NCBI GenBank assembly: GCA_002336915.1
Contig: DDET01000063.1
Coordinates: 1-64,000 of the forward strand
Direction of reading: 5' to 3'
DNA length: 64,000 nt
Origin: Bacteroidetes bacterium UBA1947
GTDB taxonomy: Bacteria > Bacteroidota > Bacteroidia > Chitinophagales > Chitinophagaceae
Positions within the stretch are counted from its first letter, which is position 1. Every line of letters starts with the position of its first letter. Shown here in pieces: positions 8,388 to 16,914 of this stretch. Position numbers and translations under genes: made by a program. Below the pieces are notes generated by a model that was not told where the DNA came from, did not search any database, and was given only the letters and a program-made list of their open reading frames with translations.

Positions 8388-9464
8388 ATGAAATTGACCA
8401 AAGCGCAGAAAAGTTATTTTACTACTAGTTTAATGCGTTGGCACGCTGCAGATAACGACCGCAGTCTGCCCTGGAAGCAGGAAAAGGACCCCTATAAAAT
8501 ATGGCTATCTGAAATAATATTACAGCAAACAAGAGCTGAGCAGGGTAAGCCCTACTACCTGAAGTTCATTGAGGCATTCCCGACAGTAAAAGATATGGCT
8601 GCCGCCGATGATGAAACGGTGTACAGGCTATGGCAGGGCCTCGGTTACTATAACCGCTGCAAGAACATGCTTGCAACCGCCCGGTATATATATAATGAGT
8701 TAAATGGGAACTTCCCCCGCACTTATGAAGGCCTCCTGGCGCTTAAAGGTATCGGGCCCTACACCGCCGCCGCCATAGCTTCCTTTGCATTTGGGCTGCC
8801 TTGCGCAGTGGTGGATGGCAATGTCTATCGTGTATTGTCCCGCTATTTCGGGATCGATACACCGTTTGATACCGCCGAGGGCAAGACATTATTCCGCGAA
8901 ACAGCTAAAGCGTTGCTGGACCAAAGCGACAGTGCCGGCTACAACCAGGCCATCATGGACCTGGGCGCTACCATTTGCAAGCCTGCCTTACCCCTGTGTG
9001 GTAGCTGCCCATTACAAAGGCATTGTATTGCCTTCAAACAGGGGCTCATCGCGGATCTGCCGGTCCGCAGCAAAAAGATGACGGTTAAAAAACGGTATTT
9101 TCATTATATAATGATCATGGCCGGTGAAAGTGTGTGGTTGCACAAACGTGAGGGAAAAGATATATGGCAAAATCTCTATGAACCATATTTGATAGAAGAA
9201 AAATTCGTCATGGATCAACAGGAACTTCTCGCCCGGCTACCCTTCAAAAAACCCAAGGTCGATGTAGAGTCTTTGGCATATGAGGGCCATTTAATGCAGC
9301 GCCTTACTCACCAACTTGTTGAAACTCACTTTTATGTAATACAATTACCCAAGCCTGCAAAAGTCCCTTTAAAAGAAGGTAACTGGGTATTGCTTAAGGA
9401 CCTGGGGAAATTGGCTTTCCCCAAGACCCTTGTTTCTTTTTTAGAAAAAAAATTATACTTTTAG
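8388..9464 (+). CDS. mutY: A/G-specific adenine glycosylase MutY
   Basis: Base-excision repair glycosylase that removes adenine mispaired with 8-oxoguanine. In the 358 residues the catalytic Glu42 lies in SEIILQQTRAEQ, the helix-hairpin-helix is at about 115-134 (LKGIGPYTAAAIASFAFG), and the catalytic Asp141 is in VVDGNVYRVLSR. The [4Fe-4S] cluster ligands Cys195, Cys202, Cys205 and Cys211 follow the C-X6-C-X2-C-X5-C spacing. The C-terminal 110 residues form the NUDIX-like 8-oxoG recognition domain. It is followed by ssb after 48 bp and then gldE, the order commonly conserved in Bacteroidota. Confidence 0.97.
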   Translation: MKLTKAQKSYFTTSLMRWHAADNDRSLPWKQEKDPYKIWLSEIILQQTRAEQGKPYYLKFIEAFPTVKDMAAADDETVYRLWQGLGYYNRCKNMLATARYIYNELNGNFPRTYEGLLALKGIGPYTAAAIASFAFGLPCAVVDGNVYRVLSRYFGIDTPFDTAEGKTLFRETAKALLDQSDSAGYNQAIMDLGATICKPALPLCGSCPLQRHCIAFKQGLIADLPVRSKKMTVKKRYFHYIMIMAGESVWLHKREGKDIWQNLYEPYLIEEKFVMDQQELLARLPFKKPKVDVESLAYEGHLMQRLTHQLVETHFYVIQLPKPAKVPLKEGNWVLLKDLGKLAFPKTLVSFLEKKLYF

Positions 9465-9512
9465 AAATCTTAAAGGATATAAAATTAGATTAATTGAAAA
9501 ATCAGAACTATC

Positions 9513-9986
9513 ATGAGGGGCGTTAACAGAGTAATACTGATAGGCAACCTGGGACGTGAACCTGACCTGCAGTACCTGGAAGGAAATATCGCGGTGGCAA
9601 AATTCCCACTGGCAACAACAGAAACATTTAAGGACAAAAACGGTAATCTTGTATCCCAAACAGAATGGCACACCGTAGTTTTATGGCGCGGCCTGGCCGA
9701 GTTGGCACAAAAATACTTACATAAAGGAAGCCTGGTATTCATAGAAGGCAGGCTGCGCACCCGCACATGGGAAGACAAAGACAAAAACAGGCGGTTTAGC
9801 ACCGAAATAGTGGGAGATAACCTTGTGATGCTGGACAAAAGAAAAGAGCATGGGGCTGATTTCCCCGCAGGCACAGAGACCGCTACCGACGTAAACCCTG
9901 CAGTGAGCGGTTTCCCGGCACCGGATATCAATTTGAATTATGACGCAGGCAGCGTTGGTAACACTAAAGACGACCTGCCCTTTTAA
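9513..9986 (+). CDS. ssb: Single-stranded DNA-binding protein
   Basis: Binds ssDNA in replication, repair and recombination. The 157 residues consist of an OB fold at about 1-107 (starting MRGVNRVILIGNLGREPDLQ, with WHTVVLWRGLAE and GSLVFIEGRLRTR), a flexible Gly/Pro/Asn-containing tail, and the partner-recruiting tip KDDLPF at the extreme C-terminus. It lies between mutY and gldE. A 12-bp hairpin just after the stop codon should end transcription. Confidence 0.97.
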   Translation: MRGVNRVILIGNLGREPDLQYLEGNIAVAKFPLATTETFKDKNGNLVSQTEWHTVVLWRGLAELAQKYLHKGSLVFIEGRLRTRTWEDKDKNRRFSTEIVGDNLVMLDKRKEHGADFPAGTETATDVNPAVSGFPAPDINLNYDAGSVGNTKDDLPF

Positions 9987-10004
9987 ATATTTAATTATGT
10001 TATG

Positions 10005-10043
10005 AAAAGGAAAGAATTGACATTGCATTTCTTTCCTTTTTTT
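10005..10043 (+). terminator. Terminator after ssb
   Basis: A perfect 12-bp stem (AAAAGGAAAGAA at 10005-10016 with TTCTTTCCTTTT at 10029-10040) has a 12-nt loop and is followed by T. It begins about 18 bp past the ssb stop codon. Its right arm runs into the candidate gldE -7 box. Confidence 0.75.
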
Positions 10044-10050
10044 AATTTTG
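10043..10050 (+). promoter_or_regulatory. Candidate -7 box for gldE
   Basis: TAATTTTG fits TAnnTTTG, with ATTG 17 bp (10022-10025) or 23 bp (10016-10019) upstream as the -33 candidate. It lies 24 bp before the TTG start of gldE and overlaps the ssb terminator. Confidence 0.5.
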
Positions 10051-10073
10051 GTACAACATCAAATAACTGACAC

Positions 10074-11426
10074 TTGGAAAGCATACCGGAAGGCGGGACG
10101 ATACTGAATACAATATTACTGGAAGCCGCGAGTCGATCATTTTCTGCATCAAATGTTACTATCCTTATCATCATAATATTGGTGTTGCTGTTGCTTACCG
10201 CCATTACTGCCGGTTCTGAAACAGCTTACTTTTCGTTGACAGCCAAGGATATCAATTACCTGAAGACCAAAGAGGAGGCCGGTTCACGGCAGGTCATAAG
10301 GCTGCTCGATCAGCCAAAGCTCTTACTCGCTACAATACTCGTAGCCAATAACTTCATCAACATTGCCATAGTTATTAGCACTAACCTGCTGGTCAATTCA
10401 TTGCTGCCCTCTAACATCAGTGCCATGTTCTCCTTCCTGATACAGGTTGTAGCGGTCACATTTTTACTGGTGCTTTTTGGCGAAGTATTGCCCAAAGTTT
10501 ATGCCACGCAGAATAACATGCGCATGGCGCTATTTTCAGCCCCGGTATTGAAAATAATGCTGAAGCTTTTTATGCCGGTTAGCAAGATGCTGGTATCATC
10601 TACCTCTTACATTGAGGGTAAGCTGGGTGTAAAGAGTATTAATAACCTGAGCAACGAAGATTTTGAGCACGCCATAGAGCTCACGGTAGGCCACTCCGCC
10701 ACACGTGAAGAGGTAAATATCTTTAAAGGTATACTCAAGTTCAGCAACATTACCGTGAAGCAGATAATGCGCACCCGCATGGATGTGAGTGGTATCGACT
10801 ACGAGATGAAATTCAGCGATGTGCAGAAGTTTTGCATTGAAGTAGGCTACTCGCGCCTGCCCGTTTACAAAGAAAGCCTGGATAAAATAGCAGGCATGAT
10901 GCACACCAAAGACCTGCTGCCCTATACGGAACATAACGATTTCGACTGGCATGCATTGATGCGCCCCGCCTACTTTGTGCACGAGGGCAAGCTGATAGAA
11001 GATCTGTTGCACGAGTTCCAGCAAAAGCGTATACACTTTGCAATAGTGGTCGATGAGTTTGGCGGCACCTCGGGCATTGTTACCCTGGAGGATATCATGG
11101 AAGAGATAATAGGCGATATCAAAGATGAGTTTGATGAGGACGACCTGAACTATAAAAAAATTGACGAGCACAACTTCATATTCGAAGGTAAAACACTGAT
11201 AAACGACGTATGTCGCATACTGGGCGAACAGTCGGATATTTTTGATGCAGTGCGCGGCGAAAGTGATTCACTTGGCGGACTGATACTGGAGATATCCGGC
11301 AAATTCCCCTCTATTAATGAAACTGTAAGTTTCGATAACTACGACTTCACGGTACTGGAAATTGAAAAAATGCGCATTAAGCGTATAAAGCTTACGATCA
11401 ATCCTGCAAAAGAGGAAGACGAATAA
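10074..11426 (+). CDS. gldE: Gliding-motility-associated CBS-domain membrane protein GldE
   Basis: Member of the CNNM/CorC (HlyC) family. The 450 residues comprise an N-terminal DUF21 membrane region with about three to four helices (roughly residues 18-180, starting at TILIIIILVLLLLTAITAG), then a CBS pair (about 205-330, including IMRTRMDVSGIDYEM and FGGTSGIVTLEDIMEEI), then a C-terminal CorC_HlyC domain. Its place directly after mutY and ssb is the conserved location of gldE in Bacteroidota. In gliding flavobacteria GldE supports T9SS/gliding function together with GldD, but the biochemical role is not clear and the fold resembles Mg2+/Co2+ transport regulators. The start is TTG, as no in-frame ATG occurs near the N-terminus. 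gldD does not follow. Confidence 0.88.
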   Translation: MESIPEGGTILNTILLEAASRSFSASNVTILIIIILVLLLLTAITAGSETAYFSLTAKDINYLKTKEEAGSRQVIRLLDQPKLLLATILVANNFINIAIVISTNLLVNSLLPSNISAMFSFLIQVVAVTFLLVLFGEVLPKVYATQNNMRMALFSAPVLKIMLKLFMPVSKMLVSSTSYIEGKLGVKSINNLSNEDFEHAIELTVGHSATREEVNIFKGILKFSNITVKQIMRTRMDVSGIDYEMKFSDVQKFCIEVGYSRLPVYKESLDKIAGMMHTKDLLPYTEHNDFDWHALMRPAYFVHEGKLIEDLLHEFQQKRIHFAIVVDEFGGTSGIVTLEDIMEEIIGDIKDEFDEDDLNYKKIDEHNFIFEGKTLINDVCRILGEQSDIFDAVRGESDSLGGLILEISGKFPSINETVSFDNYDFTVLEIEKMRIKRIKLTINPAKEEDE

Positions 11427-11508
11427 ACATGAATTTATTCAATATGAATTGCGCTTATTGCCTTTCAATTGTGAATTCCTGCCACAGAACAGAAAAAAGC
11501 TACTATTT

Positions 11509-11540
11509 AAAAAAATCTCATGCTTGAGATTTTTTTTTTT
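11509..11540 (+). terminator. Terminator after gldE
   Basis: Stem ATCTCA / TGAGAT extended by A-T pairs, loop TGCT region, followed by a T-tract of more than 10 bases. It lies about 85 bp past the gldE stop codon. Confidence 0.8.
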
Positions 11541-11638
11541 GATGTTTTATCCCTAATTTACTGCGAAATATTTGTTAAAAAGTTAAATAATACCCCGGTT
11601 GTACCTTTTATTAAATTATAAGCAAACAATTTAAAGCT

Positions 11639-14600
11639 ATGTTCAAAAAGCTACCTCTCCTTATGATGGCAGTGCTGCTTACCCTGTGCAGCAATACCTA
11701 TGCCTTCTATATGAACACGACCACCGTTAGGGCTACAGGTAACCCGGGCACGGATACTACTGGTTGGGTGAATAATGTGGGCACTAAAGTGGATAATAGC
11801 ATGATCGTGTCCGCCTCAGGCTTGCAAAGGTCCTGGGCGGTATTCAAGCCCAATCTTGCTTTGCCTGTGGGTGCCGTTATAGCCAGTGTTAACCTGGTGT
11901 TTAACATAACAAACGTGTCAAGTCCCGGTTCTGCTTCATGTAAAATAAATATTCTTAACCAGGACGCATCTCAGTATGTTGGGCCAACACTGTATAACGC
12001 TCTGGATCCCGCGCCGGCTATAAACGTGGGCAGCTGGGGCAATGTGCCTGGGCAGTTTACTGCTTCTCTGAGCCCGGTTACAATGTCAAGCTACTTGTCC
12101 CTGCCTGCAATCACCATCGCATGGATACAGTTCGCAGGCACTAACATATATAACATAAGCGGTGAAACCTCAGGCAATCTTGCCCCCTACCTGGTCATAA
12201 ATTGGTATGTACCATGCAGTGGAACACCTTCAGGCGGTACAGCTTCATCTTCGGCCAGCCCCGTGTGTAATAATACTCCTTATACCTTAACTGATGTTGG
12301 TTATACCGTTGATACAGGTATGACTTACCAATGGCAGTCAAGTACCGTCTCCAACGCTGGCCCATGGACAGACGTGAATCCCAACGGTAACAATCCTGCG
12401 TTGCTGAACGTCGCCAGCCAAACACAGACCACATATTATCGCTTAAAAACAACTTGTACTTTTAATAGTAACTCAGGTTATTCAAACGTAGTTACTGTAA
12501 CACAAAATCCCCCCACTTCTTGTTATTGCATACCCGCACCGGGTGCAGGCGGTTGTAGCAGCGGCGATGGTATTCATACATTCACCCTGGTGGGCGAAGG
12601 GCCGGGAATAACCGATTTTGCTACAGGCTGTCATGCGAATGCCTATGACGACCGTACCCTCGAAAGCGTCACCATGATGCAGTGCGTAAGTTATAGCGGC
12701 ATCATCTCGAAAATAACTAACAACGGCCAGCAGGATAACCTGAGAATATGGATAGACTTTAACGACGATGGTATCTTCAGCACCACAGAAAGTGTATGTA
12801 CTGCTACCAATATAACAGATGTGTATCCCGGCCCGAATAATTTTACCATCAACATACCCCCGGGTGCTACAACAGGCAACCACAGGATGCGCGTAATGAT
12901 GGGAAGGGGTGCTGCACCGGCCAGCTTTGATCCCTGCAACGCAGGACCCGTATGGAACTTCGGTGAAACACATGATTATACAGCCAACATTATCCCGATC
13001 ATAATATTGAATACGCCCATCATAGCGGGCAACTCAGATTATTGTGTAGGCACTTGTGTGCAGTTGACCGCTAACGTGGCTAATGCCAATGCAGGTACAC
13101 AGTATATCTGGACATATCCTCCCCTGTTCACACCGGTGATAACTTCTAACCCGACATTGAACATTTGCCCTTCGGCGCTCAACAACACCGGCCTATTTTC
13201 GGTTCGTGCCTTCTACGGTTGCGATACTACAGCTGCCGGTACACTCAACGTTACCATCCATGCTCAGCCGGTTGCAACACCAAGCTCCAATTCCCCTGTG
13301 TGCACCGGTTCCACTCTCTTGTTAGATGGCGACAACAATGCGTATACTTACGAATGGTACGGCCCGGTAAGTTATTATGCGAATTTGCAGCACTCCAACA
13401 GACCCTCCATGTTAATCCCTTATGCGGGTGATTATAGCATGGTTGTTACAGATCCCGCTACCGGTTGTAAAGACACCTTCACAACAAACGTACAGGTTAT
13501 TCAAACGCCGGTCATTGGTACCATCATGTCTAACCCCACTAATTGTGTGCCGGGCAATGATGGTTCCATAACCATAACCGGCCTGACCCCGGGTAACAGC
13601 TATACAATAAATTATACCGGTCCAATGAGCGGTAGTGTGTTAGGCGTCGCTTCTCCTACCGGCCAGTATACTATTAGCGGGCTGGTAGCAGGCAGCTATA
13701 ATGTCTGGGTGGCATCAACCACAGTTCCTATTTGTACATCTGCCCTGCAATTCCCTACTTTAACAAATCCGAGCTACAACATTACCCTCAATACCATCAC
13801 CAATCCCACAACTTGCGTACCGGGCAATGATGGTAAAATAAAAATAACCGGGGTTACTACTAATGTAACATATGAACTGTTCTGGACCGATCCGCAGGGT
13901 AACACGCATGATTCCATTTGTACGGCTATTGCCAATTCACTTACGATGAATGGCTTCACTGCCGGCAATGTGACCAATATCTACATAATAAAAGGTGGCT
14001 GCCAGTCTAATGTGCTGGGCCCTGTAGTACTGACCAATCCTGTTTATAATATCAACTCCGTGAGCCCCACCCAGCCTTCTAACTGCGTGCCGGGTTGCAA
14101 TGGCAGTCTTTTACTCTGTGGTTTGCCTGCCAATACAAGCGGCTGGACCGGCGTTTACCAATTTAATGCGGCGCCCGAGACGATCGTGCCTAACCTCACG
14201 GCGAACGCTTCAGGCTGCGTAAATCTTCCTAATCTCTGCGAAGGCTCCTATACCAATATTTACCTGGTGCGCAACGGCTGTACCACGAACATATGGGCAG
14301 GTCCTTACGTTCTGGCTAACCCTGTTTATACGCTCAGCGGTGTTACGGCTACAGATCCAACTACTTGTGGTAATACAGGCTGTTTCAAAATATGCGGGCT
14401 GCCTCCAAGCACCGGCGGCTTTACGGTACATTACCTCGATCCGCTGAGTAACTCACTAACATCAGGTGTTGTGCCAACAGATGTTAATGGTTGTATCAGC
14501 ATTTGCAGCCTGGGCGCAGGTACTTACGATAATATTTATGTTACCAAGGGCGGTTGTACTTCCAACGCAGTAGGCCCTGTAACACTTACTAATCCTGCTA

Positions 14601-16702
14601 ATCCTACAGTAACTGCAAATAGCAACAGCCCCGTATGTACCGGCGATGACATCAACTTCACCGGTGGTAGTGCAGGTAACACCATTTATCAATGGAAGAA
14701 AAATCCGGATAATGTGACTGTATTGGCCAATTCAATGAACTGGACGATACCAAGTTGTACATTGGGCGATGCGGGCACTTATAAAATAGTGGTAACCGCG
14801 CCTAACGGATGTAAGGATTCTACAACTACAGTTGTGGTAGTTAATGAGACTCCCGTACTCACAGGTATTACTTACACTAATCCTACCAAATGCGCTACCT
14901 GCAATGGTACATTTACTATTTCAGGTTTGAAGGTGAGTACGAACTACACATTGCATTACCTGAAGAACGCTGTTCCTCAGACTGTGAACATCACCAGTAC
15001 CGCAACAGGTACTTATGTTCGTGGAGGACAATGTGCAGGTACTTATGATAATATATATGTAACATCTGCAGCAAACTGTATTTCAAATGCTTTAGGGCCA
15101 ATAACGCTGGTTGATCCGCCATTACCGCCGCAGCCCGGTGCTAATAGCAATTCTCCCGTTTGTGCAGGCGATACAATGAAGCTTACGTCGAACTCGCTTA
15201 CATACAACGCCGCCTACAGGTGGTCGGGCCCTGCCGCTTTCGGTAGCAACATAGCCGGCCAGAACCAGAACGTTCCGAACGTGACCGCAGCTTATGCAGG
15301 TAACTATTCTGTAACCGTAAGGGATACCTTCAACTGTACCTCCCTGCCCACTGTAATCAATGTGCAGATCAAGCCGCAACCGGTGATCTCTATTAGTAGT
15401 AACACGCCGGTATGCATAGGCCAAACCCTCGAATTATATTCTAATAGTGATATCCCCGGCTCTACCGTTCTCTGGAATTATCCTGACGGCCCTACATCGG
15501 CACTTGATAGCCCGACAAGACCGGGTGCCATTACGCCGTACGCGGGCACATATACGGTGCATTATACCTCGTCTTTTGGTTGTTCGTCACAGGCCACTAC
15601 CGATGTATTCATAGGTAATATTCTGCTCTCCGGTTTGCAAGCATCCAGCAATAGCCCTCTTTGTTCGGGCGATACGCTGAAACTGGACGCAGGAGTATTG
15701 GTGCCGGGCGCGCAATATTCGTGGACGGGCCCTAATGGTTTTAATACACCGATCGCAGATCCTATCAGGACAGACGTGCAGGTAGTTGATTCGGGTGATT
15801 ATATCGTATCAGCTATACTGAATGGTTGCCAGTCGGCACCTGATACTACACATGTTGTGATCAGGCCTACAACTACAGCAACTGTCAACATTACAGCCTT
15901 CCCCGGCGATACCATCTGTGTTGGCGATAATGTGACATTCACCGCAACGGTGACCAATGGTGGCAGCACTCCTTCATACCAATGGGTGAAAAATGGTTTC
16001 TGGGTACTCGGGGCTACAGATAGCTTCTGGGGTTCTCCAAACCTGGTTAATAACACGGATATATTTGTGATATTCAAGAGCAGCCAGGTTTGCGTTACCA
16101 ACCCGGTAGATACGAGCAACACAATTCACATAACCTTGGGCAACCTGGTAACACCATCGGTTGTGCTCACCGCAAGTGCCAATATCATTCTCCCGGGTCA
16201 GCCTATCGACTTCACTGCTACTGTGGTGAACGCAGGGCCTAACCCAACCTTCGAATGGTTCAAGAACGGCATATTGATACCAGGTGCCACTACGAACATG
16301 TACACCGCTTATAACCTTACGCAGAACGACCAGATAAAGGTGGTGGTGCACAGCAGTTGGACTTGCGCTGCGGTCGATACGGCCAGTGCATTCTGGGGCA
16401 ACCCGAATGTAACTACCGGTACAGCTTCTGTCACAGGCAAGGAGAGTGCTATCACCATGTTCCCTAACCCGAACAATGGTAGCTTCACTGTTGAAGGTGT
16501 GTTCAAGGACATTACTACCGAGAAGAACATACCGGTTGAAGTGCTCAATTCTTTAGGCCAGGTGGTGTATCGCGACCAGGCAACTATTGCGAACAGTGTG
16601 CTGCGCATGCAGTTCAACCTGGTAGATATGCCGGGCGGAATGTATGTGCTCAGGCTGATGATCGGCAATGAAACAAGGTTGCTGCGCTTTACGATCAGGT
16701 AA
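11639..16702 (+). CDS. Giant T9SS adhesin-like protein with GEVED and repeat domains
   Basis: A 1687-residue exported protein. A signal peptide spans about residues 1-22. An N-terminal jelly-roll (about 25-185) precedes Ig-like stretches and a GEVED-type domain (about 297-450, LRIWIDFNDDGIFS through FGETHDYT). Next come cysteine-containing repeats of about 90 residues that start near 626, 717, 806, 900 and 1075; each opens NPT(N/T)C..GNDG- or CNG-like, and the series resembles SprB-type adhesin repeats. Several PKD/Ig-like units of the form NSPVC.GD are interspersed. The final 90 residues are a T9SS sorting domain (MFPNPNNGSFTVEGVF ... LLRFTIR). Likely role: surface adhesion or gliding-type adhesin; no enzyme motif is seen. 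The neighbour at 16915 shares the C-terminal 270 residues. Confidence 0.85.
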   Translation: MFKKLPLLMMAVLLTLCSNTYAFYMNTTTVRATGNPGTDTTGWVNNVGTKVDNSMIVSASGLQRSWAVFKPNLALPVGAVIASVNLVFNITNVSSPGSASCKINILNQDASQYVGPTLYNALDPAPAINVGSWGNVPGQFTASLSPVTMSSYLSLPAITIAWIQFAGTNIYNISGETSGNLAPYLVINWYVPCSGTPSGGTASSSASPVCNNTPYTLTDVGYTVDTGMTYQWQSSTVSNAGPWTDVNPNGNNPALLNVASQTQTTYYRLKTTCTFNSNSGYSNVVTVTQNPPTSCYCIPAPGAGGCSSGDGIHTFTLVGEGPGITDFATGCHANAYDDRTLESVTMMQCVSYSGIISKITNNGQQDNLRIWIDFNDDGIFSTTESVCTATNITDVYPGPNNFTINIPPGATTGNHRMRVMMGRGAAPASFDPCNAGPVWNFGETHDYTANIIPIIILNTPIIAGNSDYCVGTCVQLTANVANANAGTQYIWTYPPLFTPVITSNPTLNICPSALNNTGLFSVRAFYGCDTTAAGTLNVTIHAQPVATPSSNSPVCTGSTLLLDGDNNAYTYEWYGPVSYYANLQHSNRPSMLIPYAGDYSMVVTDPATGCKDTFTTNVQVIQTPVIGTIMSNPTNCVPGNDGSITITGLTPGNSYTINYTGPMSGSVLGVASPTGQYTISGLVAGSYNVWVASTTVPICTSALQFPTLTNPSYNITLNTITNPTTCVPGNDGKIKITGVTTNVTYELFWTDPQGNTHDSICTAIANSLTMNGFTAGNVTNIYIIKGGCQSNVLGPVVLTNPVYNINSVSPTQPSNCVPGCNGSLLLCGLPANTSGWTGVYQFNAAPETIVPNLTANASGCVNLPNLCEGSYTNIYLVRNGCTTNIWAGPYVLANPVYTLSGVTATDPTTCGNTGCFKICGLPPSTGGFTVHYLDPLSNSLTSGVVPTDVNGCISICSLGAGTYDNIYVTKGGCTSNAVGPVTLTNPANPTVTANSNSPVCTGDDINFTGGSAGNTIYQWKKNPDNVTVLANSMNWTIPSCTLGDAGTYKIVVTAPNGCKDSTTTVVVVNETPVLTGITYTNPTKCATCNGTFTISGLKVSTNYTLHYLKNAVPQTVNITSTATGTYVRGGQCAGTYDNIYVTSAANCISNALGPITLVDPPLPPQPGANSNSPVCAGDTMKLTSNSLTYNAAYRWSGPAAFGSNIAGQNQNVPNVTAAYAGNYSVTVRDTFNCTSLPTVINVQIKPQPVISISSNTPVCIGQTLELYSNSDIPGSTVLWNYPDGPTSALDSPTRPGAITPYAGTYTVHYTSSFGCSSQATTDVFIGNILLSGLQASSNSPLCSGDTLKLDAGVLVPGAQYSWTGPNGFNTPIADPIRTDVQVVDSGDYIVSAILNGCQSAPDTTHVVIRPTTTATVNITAFPGDTICVGDNVTFTATVTNGGSTPSYQWVKNGFWVLGATDSFWGSPNLVNNTDIFVIFKSSQVCVTNPVDTSNTIHITLGNLVTPSVVLTASANIILPGQPIDFTATVVNAGPNPTFEWFKNGILIPGATTNMYTAYNLTQNDQIKVVVHSSWTCAAVDTASAFWGNPNVTTGTASVTGKESAITMFPNPNNGSFTVEGVFKDITTEKNIPVEVLNSLGQVVYRDQATIANSVLRMQFNLVDMPGGMYVLRLMIGNETRLLRFTIR

Positions 16703-16740
16703 TAAAATGTATTGATTTCCAGCCAGATAATATTTAAAAA

Positions 16741-16767
16741 CGTCCCGCTTTGCGGGGCGTTTTTTTG
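16741..16767 (+). terminator. Terminator after the giant adhesin gene
   Basis: Stem CGTCCCGC / GCGGGGCG with a TTT loop, followed by T7. It is closely related in sequence to the terminator at 18955-18983 after the paralogous gene. Confidence 0.85.
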
Positions 16768-16914
16768 TGTATCAAAGGCTTTTGGCATATTAATATTTTT
16801 TATTTGATAGATGTTTTTTTAATTGCTAATGTTATATTATCTTTCTAACTTGTTAAAGGTGTCTTTTTACCGTTTTTACACATCAAAAAAATGGTACTAA
16901 ATAAAATTTGAGGC

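Noticed and set aside
11450..11548. Short 32-codon frame after gldE, possible gldD remnant
   Set aside because: It has no lipoprotein signal or resemblance to GldD that I can see and runs into the terminator; too short to support.
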